This document shows positions 17,139 through 25,882 of a stretch of DNA of 64,000 nucleotides, in pieces. Position numbers and translations under genes: made by a program. How positions within the stretch are numbered: the first letter of the stretch is position 1; every line of letters starts with the position of its first letter. Below the pieces are notes generated by a model that saw only the letters and a list, made by a program, of their open reading frames with translations, searched no databases and was not told where the DNA came from. Origin of the DNA: Lysinibacillus xylanilyticus (GTDB taxonomy: Bacteria > Bacillota > Bacilli > Bacillales_A > Planococcaceae); contig NZ_LFXJ01000005.1 of NCBI RefSeq assembly GCF_001183605.1, forward strand, positions 620,001 to 684,000. Reading direction: 5' to 3'.

Positions 17139-17254
17139 ACTACACAGCATTAGCGGCAGAGTACTTGCGTAAAACCTACAAAACAACAAGAGTAGCTTCG
17201 AATTTGCTAGCGAAAGAACTCTATGAATCTTATAAAAGGAAGTACAGCAAATAA
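17135..17254 (+). CDS. Small coupled ORF, 39 aa, unknown
   Basis: ATG 17135 overlaps the TGA of the LLM oxidoreductase gene (ATGA), and AAAGGA (17123-17128) stands six bases upstream, inside the end of that gene. The product is basic and helical (MNYTALAAEYLRKTY at the start, KELYESYKRKYSK at the end), net charge clearly positive, without membrane segment. A terminator follows 42 bases downstream. Good ribosome binding site, stop-start overlap and position before the terminator argue for a real small gene. No known family comes to mind. Confidence 0.6.
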   Translation: MNYTALAAEYLRKTYKTTRVASNLLAKELYESYKRKYSK

Positions 17255-17295
17255 TTAAGACAATATAATGCGATGGTAGAAGAAAATAACAAAAG

Positions 17296-17332
17296 AGAAG
17301 CTATGTTCCGCACGTGGACATAGCTTCTTTGA
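17296..17332 (+). terminator. Terminator of the LLM oxidoreductase operon
   Basis: An 11-bp stem (17296-17306 with 17318-17328) followed by TTTGATTT. Confidence 0.85.
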
Positions 17333-17474
17333 TTTAATTCATTTGCTTTCGAACGCTTTGTTACTTTTGTCATTTTGAAAATGATTTTAAAGGAGTCTAA
17401 CAGCGCGTCCTGCCTCAGAGTTTACATTATATTATTTCATTCACAAATCTTATTTCGAAAACACTTTCGTTAGT

Positions 17475-17783
17475 TTAGGAATCTTTATCGTCTGTGAATA
17501 TTATAAGTGCCCCAATTACCACTACTGAAATGAATACTACCGATGTAAATTTAAGAATGAGAATATCAAAGATAAAACCAATTACAATGATGGGTAATCC
17601 AATCATGCCTATCATTGATGTAAATTTAGTATAACGGATAACTGCGTTAGATAACTCTGGCTCTTCTTTGTACATCCACCTTTTTCCGAACAATAAACTT
17701 TCTTCAGGACAAAAATAAGTCCAAATTATCGAACCATATAAGGGGATCATCAAAATAATAAATAAAATATTTTCAGCCATCAT
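17475..17783 (-). CDS. Small membrane protein, DUF6199-like
   Basis: This 102-aa protein has a membrane helix at 5-22, a polar loop with GKRWMYKEEPELSNAVIRYTK, and two further helices (about 55-72 and 76-92). The loop pattern (RWMYK...EPE) recalls the DUF6199 group of small Bacillus membrane proteins of unknown function; this is from memory of the pattern and is tentative. AAGGTGGG precedes two adjacent start codons (17783 or 17780). It is a lone gene. Confidence 0.65.
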   Translation of the reverse strand: MMAENILFIILMIPLYGSIIWTYFCPEESLLFGKRWMYKEEPELSNAVIRYTKFTSMIGMIGLPIIVIGFIFDILILKFTSVVFISVVVIGALIIFTDDKDS

Positions 17784-18152
17784 ATCCCACCTTAAACTTT
17801 TCCATTATTTTACCATTGTTTCATCGATTTTTCTTGTATATAAGCCTACTCAGTTACTTAAAAAACATTAATCTTTTGGAATGCCTATTTCATCGTATCT
17901 CACTTTAAATAGTATCTCAGCCAACGACGAATGGCAGGTTAGGTTCAGTCGAAAAAGCGCTGATATTTTGGAACATCAAGGGGACATCTAGTCAAAGCCA
18001 CGAAAAATAGTAGCAAAATATGAACACGAATTGTAATTAAGAGTGTAGGTTTTTATAGAAAATTATGATTTAAAATACATTTTTGATGTTGTAAAGAGGT
18101 TTAGTAGGTTGCTCATGCTATAATGATAGTAATAAAAAAGGGGTGACACCTG
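17784..18152. other. Intergenic region without recognisable genes
   Basis: About 370 bases that separate the small membrane protein gene from the Rpn-type nuclease gene. They presumably hold divergent promoters. I see no convincing ORF, RNA or repeat. Confidence 0.4.
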
Positions 18153-19125
18153 ATGAATCAAAAAGCAATACGAAGAATTCCGTTAGATAAGTTTTTTTGA
18201 TTTGAAGGTTGATTTTGCCTTCAAGCAATTGTTCGGAAACGATAAGAATAAAAAAATTACCATTGTTTTTTTGAATGCGGTATTAAAGCTTACCGGACGA
18301 GAAACTATTAAAGAAGTAACATTTATTCAGCAAGAATTGGGCGGTGAATATAAAGACGATAAACTATCTCGGCTCGATATTCTTGTGAAAACACAAAATG
18401 GTGACTTTATCAATGTAGAAATTCAACTATCCAATCAGCAAGATATGACAAAGAGAACGCTATATTATTGGGCAAAAATGTATGAATCCCAACTAGTTAG
18501 AGGTATGGGATACAGTGAATTACGCCCAACCATTACGATCAATATATGCAATTTTACAATGTTTAAAGATAACAAAGATTTTCATAGTACTTTTCATATG
18601 TATGAAGACAAAACATTATCAAGGCTAATGCAAGAAGATGTGCTGGAAATCCATTTTATCGAGATGAACAAGTTTATTACTCTCTGGCATGAAGAAAAAT
18701 TGGACGCGCTTGATGATATCTTAATTCGATGGTTGTTATTACTTGGTATGGTCGATGGTCGCAAAAAGAAAGTATATGCAGAGATATATCGTGAATTGGA
18801 GGAGTTAGCAATGAAAGATGAAAACTTACGTGCAGCATTTGATACATGGGAAGAAATTAGTCAATCCCCTGAAACAATTCTTGCATACCAGTCCCGCTTA
18901 AAGTATATCCTAGATGAAGAAGCTCGCTATATTGATGGAATCAATAAGGGGAGAGAGCAAGGGTTAGAACAAGGGTTAGAACAAGGGCTAGAACAAGGGC
19001 GTAAACAAGCACAAATAGAGTTAGTGAAAAAATTACTAAAACGGCATGAACCGATTGAAGATATAATGGATTTATTAGATATATCGAGAGAGGAAATTGA
19101 AAGAATAAAAAGTTCAAACTCGTGA
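18153..19125 (+). pseudogene. Rpn-family (PD-(D/E)XK) recombination-promoting nuclease, frameshifted in a T7 run
   Basis: The natural start is ATG 18153, seven bases behind AAAGGGGTG, giving MNQKAIRRIPLDKFF and then TGA at 18198. Removing one T from the seven at 18192-18198 joins this to the long frame, giving LDKFFDLKVDFAFKQLFG, the standard N-terminus of the family. The rest is intact: the nuclease core (RLDILVKTQNGDFINVEIQ) and a C-terminal helical tail of tandem EQGL repeats (four 12-bp units at about 18955-19002). Rpn proteins are transposase-like endonucleases that stimulate RecA-independent recombination. The gene could be dead, could be read through by slippage at T7, or could restart at TTG 18202. 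A sequencing error is also possible. Confidence 0.85.
18955..19002 (+). repeat. 12-bp tandem repeat encoding EQGL in the Rpn-type gene
   Basis: Four near-identical units of the type GAACAAGGGTTA give (EQGL)n. Such variable-length tails are usual in this family and are prone to slippage. Confidence 0.8.
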
Positions 19126-19341
19126 ATAAGTACTAAAATCATTAAAAGAGAGTTAGCAAGTTTAAATGACTCCTACTGATCGAATGGTGAAAGTATTAGC
19201 CGTAGAAAATGATCTCACATACTAACGTAGTAAAGGTATAGATAATTTTTCTATCTATCACTTTTTAATAAAATTGAAGCTACCTGATGCTCGGATATTT
19301 AGTAGTATTTTTTGTTAAGGCGAAAATTTCATAAATCCTAG

Positions 19342-19381
19342 AAAAAATGTCCAATGCATACATTTGCATTGGACATTTTTT
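19342..19381 (-). terminator. Terminator of yfkAB
   Basis: A perfect 17-bp stem (19342-19358 with 19365-19381) with T-runs on both strands, three bases from the stop codon of the radical SAM gene. Confidence 0.9.
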
Positions 19382-19384
19382 CTT

Positions 19385-20497
19385 TTACACTCTAGCAGAG
19401 CCACTAACAAACTTTGTATCTTTATAATACATATTTTGAACAAGAACGTTAGGACCTAAGCATTTTACTGCTGGACAGTGACAGTTTAGTGATTTGGCTA
19501 AATCTGTTGCCATCCATTTATCAAAAATTGCTGGTAACTCGTCGTTCACAATATTCCCAAGAGCAGGTGTATCGCCAAAGTCTGTCACAATGACATCACC
19601 TGTAAAGATATTAATATTTAAGCGAGAACGACCATCTGGATCATTACGCATCGTCACGTTTTTTTCTTCTCTTAGTCGTTTTAAGAGCTTTTGATCTTCT
19701 TCATTCGTGCTACATGGATAGAAAGGTAACGTACCAAATAGCATCCAAGTGTTTTTATCACGAACATCAAGTAGATGATGAATAGCCTCACGAGTTTCTT
19801 CAAGTGATAAAGACGTAAGGGCGCTTGCAAAATCTGAAGGGTACATCGGATGCACCTCATGGCGTGCACAGTTCATTTCGTTGATGATTTGATTATGGAT
19901 ATGCTCTAAATATGGTAGAGTTTTTTTGTTTAACATTGTTTCCGCTGATACCATTACACCGTGCTCTGCAAGCATTTTTGAGTTATCAATCATGCGTTGA
20001 AATAAAGCTGCACGTTGTTCATAAGTTGGTTTTCGCTCCATCATAGCAAAGCCTGTTTCAACGAATTCATCGATAGTACCCCAGTTATGTGAAATATGTA
20101 GCACATCTAAGTACGGTGCAATTAGTAAATAACGTTCGGGCTCTAATGTTAGATTGGAGTTGATTTGTGTCCGCACGCCACGTTCATGCGCATATTTCAA
20201 TAAAGGCAATACATAGTTTTGAACGGATTTCTTAGACATCATCGGCTCTCCACCAGTAATCGAGATTGTTTTAAGGTGTGGAATATCGTCCAGACGTTTT
20301 ATGATTAGCTCGATTGGTAATGCATCTGGATCTTTAGTTTGTAATGTATAGCCAACAGCGCAGTGTGCACAGCGCATATTACAAAGAGTTGTTGTAGTAA
20401 ACTCAATATTAGATAGGGTCATATGCCCATGTTGTTCAACATCTAAATACGCTTCCCATGGATCAAAGGCAGGCGTAATTTTTTGAAGGGTTGTCAT
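19385..20497 (-). CDS. yfkAB: Radical SAM/CxCxxxxC motif protein YfkAB
   Basis: This 370-aa radical SAM protein binds a [4Fe-4S] cluster through Cys39, Cys43 and Cys46 (TTLCNMRCAHCAVGY) and has the SAM-binding GGEP motif in SITGGEPMMSKK. The C-terminal cysteines in NCHCPAVKCLGPN give the CxCxxxxC-type signature that names the family. Length and both motifs fit full-length YfkAB of Bacillaceae; the reaction is unknown. It is a single gene with a strong terminator. Confidence 0.88.
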   Translation of the reverse strand: MTTLQKITPAFDPWEAYLDVEQHGHMTLSNIEFTTTTLCNMRCAHCAVGYTLQTKDPDALPIELIIKRLDDIPHLKTISITGGEPMMSKKSVQNYVLPLLKYAHERGVRTQINSNLTLEPERYLLIAPYLDVLHISHNWGTIDEFVETGFAMMERKPTYEQRAALFQRMIDNSKMLAEHGVMVSAETMLNKKTLPYLEHIHNQIINEMNCARHEVHPMYPSDFASALTSLSLEETREAIHHLLDVRDKNTWMLFGTLPFYPCSTNEEDQKLLKRLREEKNVTMRNDPDGRSRLNINIFTGDVIVTDFGDTPALGNIVNDELPAIFDKWMATDLAKSLNCHCPAVKCLGPNVLVQNMYYKDTKFVSGSARV

Positions 20498-20763
20498 AAT
20501 TGGTACATCTTCCTTTCTAGCATTCTATTGTCTCATATTCGCAGTTATTTTCAAATACGAAATTATCGAAAGGGCTATTTTTAGGCAAGATGATCATTTT
20601 TATTACTCAATGAAGGAAATATTATTAACAGCCTTAGTGTGTAAGATATTTTCTAATATTCTGTAAAAAAGAGTGGTAGGTAGATTTACTGTTAATTTTC
20701 TCAGAAAACGTTATGATAGAAGGAGCAAATTGGTAATACAGCACCAAGAAAGTAGGAAAAGAC

Positions 20764-21468
20764 ATGACTAAGTATGAAACATTATTGTTTGACGTTGATG
20801 ACACATTATTAGATTTTGACTTAGCTGAAGATGCAGCACTTGACCGTTTATTTAAACAGGAAAATATTGCAGCAACTCCAACGATGATTGCACGTTATAA
20901 AGAGATTAATGAATCTATGTGGCGTGCTTTTGAACGTGGTGAGGTGTCTAAAGATGAATTACATAACACTAGATTTTCGATTGCTTTAAAGGAATTTGGC
21001 TTAGATGTTGATGGGGAGTACTTTGAAGCGATTTTTCAAAAGTATTTGAAAGAGGCACATCATTATGTTGACGGTGCTTATGAAGTAATCGAACAGCTTG
21101 CCGATCACTACGAGTTATATGTCGTTTCAAATGGTAAAACAATTACACAAAATAAACGACTAGAGGATGCAAATTTAGCACATTTTTTCAATGAGATATT
21201 TATCTCAGAGCAAACAGGCTATCAAAAACCTATGCCAGCTTTTTTCGATTATGTTTTTGAACGTATCGATAATATCAATAAGGATAAAACTCTGATTATT
21301 GGTGATTCCTTAACATCTGATGTTAAAGGCGGACTACAAGCTGGAATTGATACATGCTGGTTTAACATACGTAATATTGAAAATGCAAGTGATATTCAAC
21401 CACATTTTGAAATTAAAAAGCTTCATGATTTACACTTATTGTTAGATAACAAAGTAACAATTTTGTAA
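20764..21468 (+). CDS. yjjG: HAD-family phosphatase, YjjG/YfnB type pyrimidine nucleotidase
   Basis: This 234-aa haloacid dehalogenase-like hydrolase has motif I DVDDTLLDFD (nucleophile Asp10, acid Asp12), motif II VVSNG, motif III Lys in GYQKPMPAFF and motif IV IIGDSLTSDVKGG. YjjG-type enzymes remove phosphate from non-canonical pyrimidine nucleotides. Size and motif spacing fit the YjjG/YfnB subfamily. It stands alone between its own AGGAAAA ribosome binding site and a strong terminator. Confidence 0.88.
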   Translation: MTKYETLLFDVDDTLLDFDLAEDAALDRLFKQENIAATPTMIARYKEINESMWRAFERGEVSKDELHNTRFSIALKEFGLDVDGEYFEAIFQKYLKEAHHYVDGAYEVIEQLADHYELYVVSNGKTITQNKRLEDANLAHFFNEIFISEQTGYQKPMPAFFDYVFERIDNINKDKTLIIGDSLTSDVKGGLQAGIDTCWFNIRNIENASDIQPHFEIKKLHDLHLLLDNKVTIL

Positions 21469-21478
21469 GCACATGTTT

Positions 21479-21529
21479 AACTACACTTCAACTGTTCATT
21501 AGCCCGAACAATTGAAGTGTAGTTTTTTG
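21479..21529 (+). terminator. Terminator of the HAD phosphatase gene
   Basis: A 19-bp stem with one G-U pair (21479-21497 with 21505-21523) followed by a T-run. Confidence 0.9.
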
Positions 21530-21649
21530 ATAGAACTTCTGAAGCGGCGCGAACGTCAGAGAAAGTTACAACCTTGTGCTTATGTATAAAAATCTATAGA
21601 ACGGGCAAAACCTTTTATGAGACTAGTTTCCATGGAAGGGGAAAATGCG

Positions 21650-22282
21650 ATGAATACTGTTTTAACTGTAAAAAAACGCGATAAAGGGCGTCAATCATCA
21701 TTAACTCATCTTAGACAGAGCGGTGCAATTCCGGGCGTTGTATATGGCTATCAAATGGAATCAACAGCGGTATCACTGGATGCCAGACAATTTGCAAAAA
21801 TGTTAGCTCAATTCGGCAATAAAAATGTCTTTCAATTAGATGTAGACGGTAAACGGATTAACGCAGTACTAACAGAAGTACAACGCTGTGCGTTAAGGGG
21901 CAATGTTAAGCATGTAGATTTCAAGTCCATTAATATGGCAGAGGCACTAGAGGTTGATATTCCAGTAACTGTTACCGGTAAAGCTATTGGAGTTGCAGAT
22001 GGTGGATTTCTATTACAGCCTAATCGCGAAGTTCGAATAAAAGTAAATCCAACAGAAATCCCAGAAACAATAGAGGTTGACGTTACTGATGTAGCCATCG
22101 GAACATCGCTTTATGTAGGGGATATTCGTCAAAAGTATTCCTTTGAAATTTTACAGGAAGATGACTATACATTAGTGACGATCACACCACCTGCTGCAGA
22201 AAATGTGCAAGAAGATACAGTGGATGGGACCCCAGAAGTAATCGAGGCTACTGGGAAAAATCCATCTGATTCAGAAAAATAG
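21650..22282 (+). CDS. ctc: Ribosomal protein bL25 / general stress protein Ctc
   Basis: This 210-aa protein binds 5S rRNA in the large ribosomal subunit. The N-terminal L25 domain (MNTVLTVKKRDKGRQSSLT..GAIPGVVYGY) is followed by the C-terminal TL5 beta domain (about 95-185) and an acidic tail. The open frame starts eleven codons earlier, but ATG 21650 is preceded by GAAGGGG at good spacing and gives the family N-terminus. In B. subtilis ctc is under the stress sigma factor SigB; I did not find a convincing SigB promoter here. Confidence 0.93.
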   Translation: MNTVLTVKKRDKGRQSSLTHLRQSGAIPGVVYGYQMESTAVSLDARQFAKMLAQFGNKNVFQLDVDGKRINAVLTEVQRCALRGNVKHVDFKSINMAEALEVDIPVTVTGKAIGVADGGFLLQPNREVRIKVNPTEIPETIEVDVTDVAIGTSLYVGDIRQKYSFEILQEDDYTLVTITPPAAENVQEDTVDGTPEVIEATGKNPSDSEK

Positions 22283-22287
22283 AAAAA

Positions 22288-22322
22288 GGGAGCCATCTTA
22301 CACTCGGTAAGTGGCTCCTTGC
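22288..22322 (+). terminator. Terminator of ctc
   Basis: The inverted repeat GGAGCCATCTTAC / GTAAGTGGCTCC (one bulge) with a TT-containing tail, directly behind ctc. Confidence 0.75.
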
Positions 22323-22381
22323 TGTTTATTCTATAAACTGCTGTATGGATTTACGACAAGTTCACCTAATATACAATTGAA

Positions 22382-22415
22382 TAAAAAAAGACAATGTATT
22401 TTTTTGCATTGTCTT
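22382..22415 (-). terminator. Terminator of the yczE-like gene
   Basis: A 10-bp stem (22388-22397 with 22406-22415) with a T-run on the minus strand formed by A22382-22388, seven bases from the stop codon. Confidence 0.8.
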
Positions 22416-22421
22416 GTAAGC

Positions 22422-23051
22422 TTATACCACAGCGCTTTTCACGCCAGTCCATTTCAAAAATAACTTTTCGTTAAAAGTTAAAGCAAATTGTACAATTGGC
22501 CCAAGACCAAAAGCCATTAGAGCCGTTCCAATCCCAATAGGTCCACCAAGTAAAAAACCAAGTATAGCGACAGTTACTTCCATAGTTGTTCGAGAACGTG
22601 TGACACTCCAGCCGAGTTTATGGACCATTAGAAGCATCAATGTATCTCGGGGACCAATGCCTAAATTCGCCACCATGTACATACCACAGCCCCAGCCAAG
22701 TAATATTAAGCCAGAAATATAAGCAAATAGCTGCATCCAAAAACCATCTATATCTGGTATCCAATAGTTAAATATATCAATAAAAATACCTGCTAAAAAC
22801 ATATCTATAAATGTGCCAGGCAGTGGAAACTTCTTCGTGAAAAACATATCAAATGCTAAAATGGCTAGTCCAATGAGAATTGACCAAGTACCGATAGTTA
22901 ATCCGAATGTATTAGCTAGCCCAATATGTAACACATCCCACGAGCCAACACCAAAAACCTGACCTTTAATCGTTAACGTTATACCTAAGGATAAAACCAA
23001 AATGCCTGTTAAGAAGAACAGACACCGTGCGAAAAAAGCTTCCTTCATCAT
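22422..23051 (-). CDS. YczE/YyaS/YitT family integral membrane protein
   Basis: This 209-aa protein consists of about five or six membrane helices. The pattern GSWDVLHIGLANTFGLTIGTWSIL and the later LGIGPRDTLML are typical of the YczE branch; in B. subtilis YczE is linked to surfactin and bacillaene-type production through PPTase context, but the biochemical role is unknown. It is a single gene with a divergent PNPOx-like neighbour. Confidence 0.85.
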   Translation of the reverse strand: MMKEAFFARCLFFLTGILVLSLGITLTIKGQVFGVGSWDVLHIGLANTFGLTIGTWSILIGLAILAFDMFFTKKFPLPGTFIDMFLAGIFIDIFNYWIPDIDGFWMQLFAYISGLILLGWGCGMYMVANLGIGPRDTLMLLMVHKLGWSVTRSRTTMEVTVAILGFLLGGPIGIGTALMAFGLGPIVQFALTFNEKLFLKWTGVKSAVV

Positions 23052-23207
23052 TAATACCTCATTCTAATAATTCGTGTTGTCCAACAAGTCATTATAGCAA
23101 TAAATTTAAAAATAAGCCGAAGATTGTCATTTCATATTTTTCAAAAAATAAGGTTAGACTCGATAAATTAGGACAAAATATAAGGAGATAAGAAAGGATG
23201 AGATGAC

Positions 23208-23630
23208 ATGACCTCTGTTCGAGATGAAATATTAGAAGTTTTAAACCGAGAAAAAATAGGAACGATGGCAACAGTTGAGAATGGTAAACCGTACTCACGC
23301 TATATGACATTCCAACATGAAGATTTTATATTATACACAGTAACAAATAAACATTCTGAAAAAATGGAAGAGCTTCGCAAAAACCCATATACACATATAT
23401 TATATGGATACGAAAACAGGGGTTTTGGTGATACGTATGTTGAGATTGAAGGAAAGCTAACAGAAATTCTAGAGGAAGGAATAAAAAATAAGTTAGCTGA
23501 ATTTTTTACAAGCATTTTCGTTGGTAATCATGATGAAATGGTCACACTAAAAATTGAACCAATTCGTATGCGATTAATGAATAAAAAAGGGGAACCACCT
23601 AAAGAACTCGAATTTACAAACGACCATTAA
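23208..23630 (+). CDS. Pyridoxamine 5'-phosphate oxidase-like flavoprotein (general stress protein 26 type)
   Basis: This 140-aa protein has the split-barrel FMN-binding fold: KIGTMATVENGKPYSRYMTF at the start, VTNKHSEKMEELRKNP and the second half EIEGKLTEILEE. Small proteins of this group (such as B. subtilis YdaG) bind FMN or related cofactors and are often stress-induced; a true pyridoxamine oxidase is longer. The stop codon lies within a short terminator stem. Confidence 0.85.
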   Translation: MTSVRDEILEVLNREKIGTMATVENGKPYSRYMTFQHEDFILYTVTNKHSEKMEELRKNPYTHILYGYENRGFGDTYVEIEGKLTEILEEGIKNKLAEFFTSIFVGNHDEMVTLKIEPIRMRLMNKKGEPPKELEFTNDH

Positions 23631-23647
23631 GATGTGGTCGTTTTTTT
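23620..23647 (+). terminator. Terminator of the PNPOx-like gene
   Basis: A 7-bp stem (23620-23626 with 23635-23641) that includes the stop codon in its loop, followed by seven T. Confidence 0.8.
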
Positions 23648-23681
23648 AGATTACTTAAGAATATAGGGATAATAATTCTTG

Positions 23682-23700
23682 CTAAATGATAATCATTACT
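23682..23700. promoter_or_regulatory. Probable Fur box upstream of ade
   Basis: The core ATGATAATCATTA matches the centre of the 19-bp Fur consensus GATAATGATAATCATTATC, with 14 of 19 positions by my alignment. It abuts the -35 region of the likely ade promoter, a position suited to repression. Confidence 0.55.
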
Positions 23701-23728
23701 TGAAATTAGACGAGTGTTCATGCATGAT
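23700..23728 (+). promoter_or_regulatory. Candidate promoter of ade
   Basis: TTGAAA (23700-23705), 17 bp, CATGAT (23723-23728). The -10 is weak (4 of 6), but the spacing is ideal and the Fur-box-like sequence touches the -35. Confidence 0.4.
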
Positions 23729-23757
23729 AATTCAAAAAGAAAAAAGGAGTGCAAAGA

Positions 23758-25509
23758 ATGTCCAACAAACTACAACAGCTTGCACAAAATATTTTAACAT
23801 CGCAAGGGAAAATTGAGGCGGATTTTATTTTACGTAACGCACAAATTGCAGATGTTTTTACATTGACGTGGAAAAAGGCAGATATCGTCGTTAACAATGG
23901 ACAAATTGTTGCGCTAGATACAATGAATAGATATAAAGCTAAAAATGAAGAGGATGCCGCAGGAAAATATGTGGTACCTGGTCTGATTGATGGACATATA
24001 CATATTGAGTCGTCGATGCTAACACCAGCAGAATTTAGTCGTATATTGATTCCGCATGGCATCACAACAGTCATTACAGATCCCCATGAAATTGCAAATG
24101 TTGCAGGTGCGGAGGGTATTCAATTTATGCTAGATGATGCAAAAAAAGCAGATATGGATATCTTTGTTATGTTGCCATCTAGTGTTCCAGGCACTCATTT
24201 TGAAAATGCAGGAGCAAAGCTGACAGCTGTTGATTTAGAGCCGTTTTTAAAGCACGAAGATGTTCGAGGTTTAGCTGAGGTCATGGATTTTCCGGCTGTA
24301 TTAAATGGTGAAACAGGCATGCTTGAAAAGATTATCCTTTCACAACAGGCAAATTTAGTTATAGATGGGCATTGTGCGGGCTTAAATAGTCATCAAATTA
24401 CGGGCTATCGTGCTGCTGGTATCCATACTGATCATGAATGTGTAACGGCACAGGAGGCTATTGATCGAATTGAGCAAGGGATGTATGTACTTATTCGTGA
24501 AGGCTCAGCGGCAAAAAATTTACGTGATTTATTGCCTGCTGTCAATACAACAAATGCTCGCCGTTTTGGCTTTTGTACTGATGATAAATACGTTGACGAG
24601 CTAATGGATGAAGGTAGTATTAACTTCGATGTGGCAATGGCTATTGAGGAAGGGATGGTGCCGTTACAGGCCGTTCAACTTGCTACTGTTAATACAGCTG
24701 AGTGTTATCGTTTATATGATCGAGGCGTTTTAGCACCAGGCTATAAGGCGGATTTTCTATTAATCGAGAACATCGACAATATGCGTGCAAAGGCAGTTTG
24801 GAAAAATGGTGAAAAGGTTGCTGAAAACGGTGTGATGTTAACGAATCGTATAGAGCCTAATGTTCCTACACATATTCATCACTCTGTACATTTACCAAAT
24901 GTAACGAAGGACCAGCTCAGCATTCCATTCCAAAAAGGTACGAAGGCGAATGTAATGGAAATTATACCAAATCAGCTTATTACGAACCATTTAGTAATAG
25001 ATGTACCTGTGAAAGATGGTGTATTTGTACCGTCAGTTGAGCAGGATTTACTAAAGCTAGCAGTTATTGAGCGTCATCACAATTTGCATACGACAGGTCT
25101 TGGAATTGTGAGAGGCTTTGGTTTACGAAAAGGGGCAGTGGCCACTACTGTAGCTCATGATTCGCATAATGCATTAGTAGTAGGTACGAATGATGAAGAT
25201 ATGTTACTTGCTTTGTCACGTATTCAGGAAATTCAAGGTGGTTTTGTCATCGTAGCTGATGGCAAGATTTTAGCGGAAATGCCATTAACAATTGGAGGCT
25301 TAATGACGGATGCACCTGCTGATGAGGCTAAGAAGCAATTAGCAAGTCTACATAACGCCTTACTCGCACTTAATCCAACACTAGATTTCCATTTTTTATT
25401 GACGTTTTCATTTGTCGCATTACCTGTTATCCCTGCGTTAAAGTTGACAGATACAGGGCTATTTGATGTTACAACTTTTCAACATATTCCGGTAGAAGCG
25501 GAAGTTTAA
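23758..25509 (+). CDS. ade: Adenine deaminase
   Basis: This 583-aa amidohydrolase converts adenine to hypoxanthine and ammonia in purine salvage. Metal ligands are visible in DGHIHIESSMLTP, followed by PHEIANVAG, DGHCAGL and the C-terminal signature NALVVGTNDEDM and EIQGGFVIVADGK. Family enzymes need Fe(II) or Mn(II). The start ATG 23758 (MSNKLQQLAQ) stands eight bases behind AAAGGAG; the earlier GTG 23749 overlaps that site. A Fur-box-like sequence covers the promoter, which would tie expression of this metal-dependent enzyme to iron supply. No purine riboswitch is visible upstream. Confidence 0.95.
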   Translation: MSNKLQQLAQNILTSQGKIEADFILRNAQIADVFTLTWKKADIVVNNGQIVALDTMNRYKAKNEEDAAGKYVVPGLIDGHIHIESSMLTPAEFSRILIPHGITTVITDPHEIANVAGAEGIQFMLDDAKKADMDIFVMLPSSVPGTHFENAGAKLTAVDLEPFLKHEDVRGLAEVMDFPAVLNGETGMLEKIILSQQANLVIDGHCAGLNSHQITGYRAAGIHTDHECVTAQEAIDRIEQGMYVLIREGSAAKNLRDLLPAVNTTNARRFGFCTDDKYVDELMDEGSINFDVAMAIEEGMVPLQAVQLATVNTAECYRLYDRGVLAPGYKADFLLIENIDNMRAKAVWKNGEKVAENGVMLTNRIEPNVPTHIHHSVHLPNVTKDQLSIPFQKGTKANVMEIIPNQLITNHLVIDVPVKDGVFVPSVEQDLLKLAVIERHHNLHTTGLGIVRGFGLRKGAVATTVAHDSHNALVVGTNDEDMLLALSRIQEIQGGFVIVADGKILAEMPLTIGGLMTDAPADEAKKQLASLHNALLALNPTLDFHFLLTFSFVALPVIPALKLTDTGLFDVTTFQHIPVEAEV

Positions 25510-25649
25510 CATTAGATTATGTGTTATTGTGCATTAAATGGGGGATAATTTCTGTTCCAGGTTACTCGTTTTCGTACAAAAAACATCTTGCTGAAGTTTC
25601 GTTTTTATCTCTATTAATAAGACCAACATATCAGAAGAAAATACTAGGT

Positions 25650-25755
25650 GAAATGGTTGATTGGAGTGGAGACTGAGCGACTCCTTGGGGATCAGCGGCT
25701 CATCGGACGCCCCCCGCAAAGCGCTCAGTCGGAACGGAAATCAATCAACCCCTCG
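25650..25755. repeat. Palindromic dispersed repeat
   Basis: An imperfect long inverted repeat begins GGTTGATTGGAG...GACTGAGCG (25655-25679) and ends AAAGCGCTCAGTCGG...AATCAATCAACC (25718-25750), with a GC-rich centre. Its right end is nearly identical to 7746-7773. No ORF is supported in it. Confidence 0.65.
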
Positions 25756-25839
25756 TTTTGCCGAAGGGGTATACTATTATTTATTAGGACATCTTAATTT
25801 TCACCAAGATCTCCTCGAACATTTTTTTTCAATATAATG

Positions 25840-25882
25840 AAACGACCTAAAAGCATAGCCGCTTTTAGGTCGTTTTTTTAAA
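25840..25882. terminator. Intrinsic terminator overlapping the 3' end of the flavodoxin-type gene
   Basis: A perfect 15-bp stem (25840-25854 with 25861-25875) followed by seven T on the plus strand. It could stop plus-strand read-through from ade as well as minus-strand transcripts. Confidence 0.8.

Noticed and set aside
23631..23757. Purine riboswitch upstream of adenine deaminase
   Set aside because: Conserved loop and junction bases of the purine aptamer are absent; the region fits a promoter with a Fur box instead.
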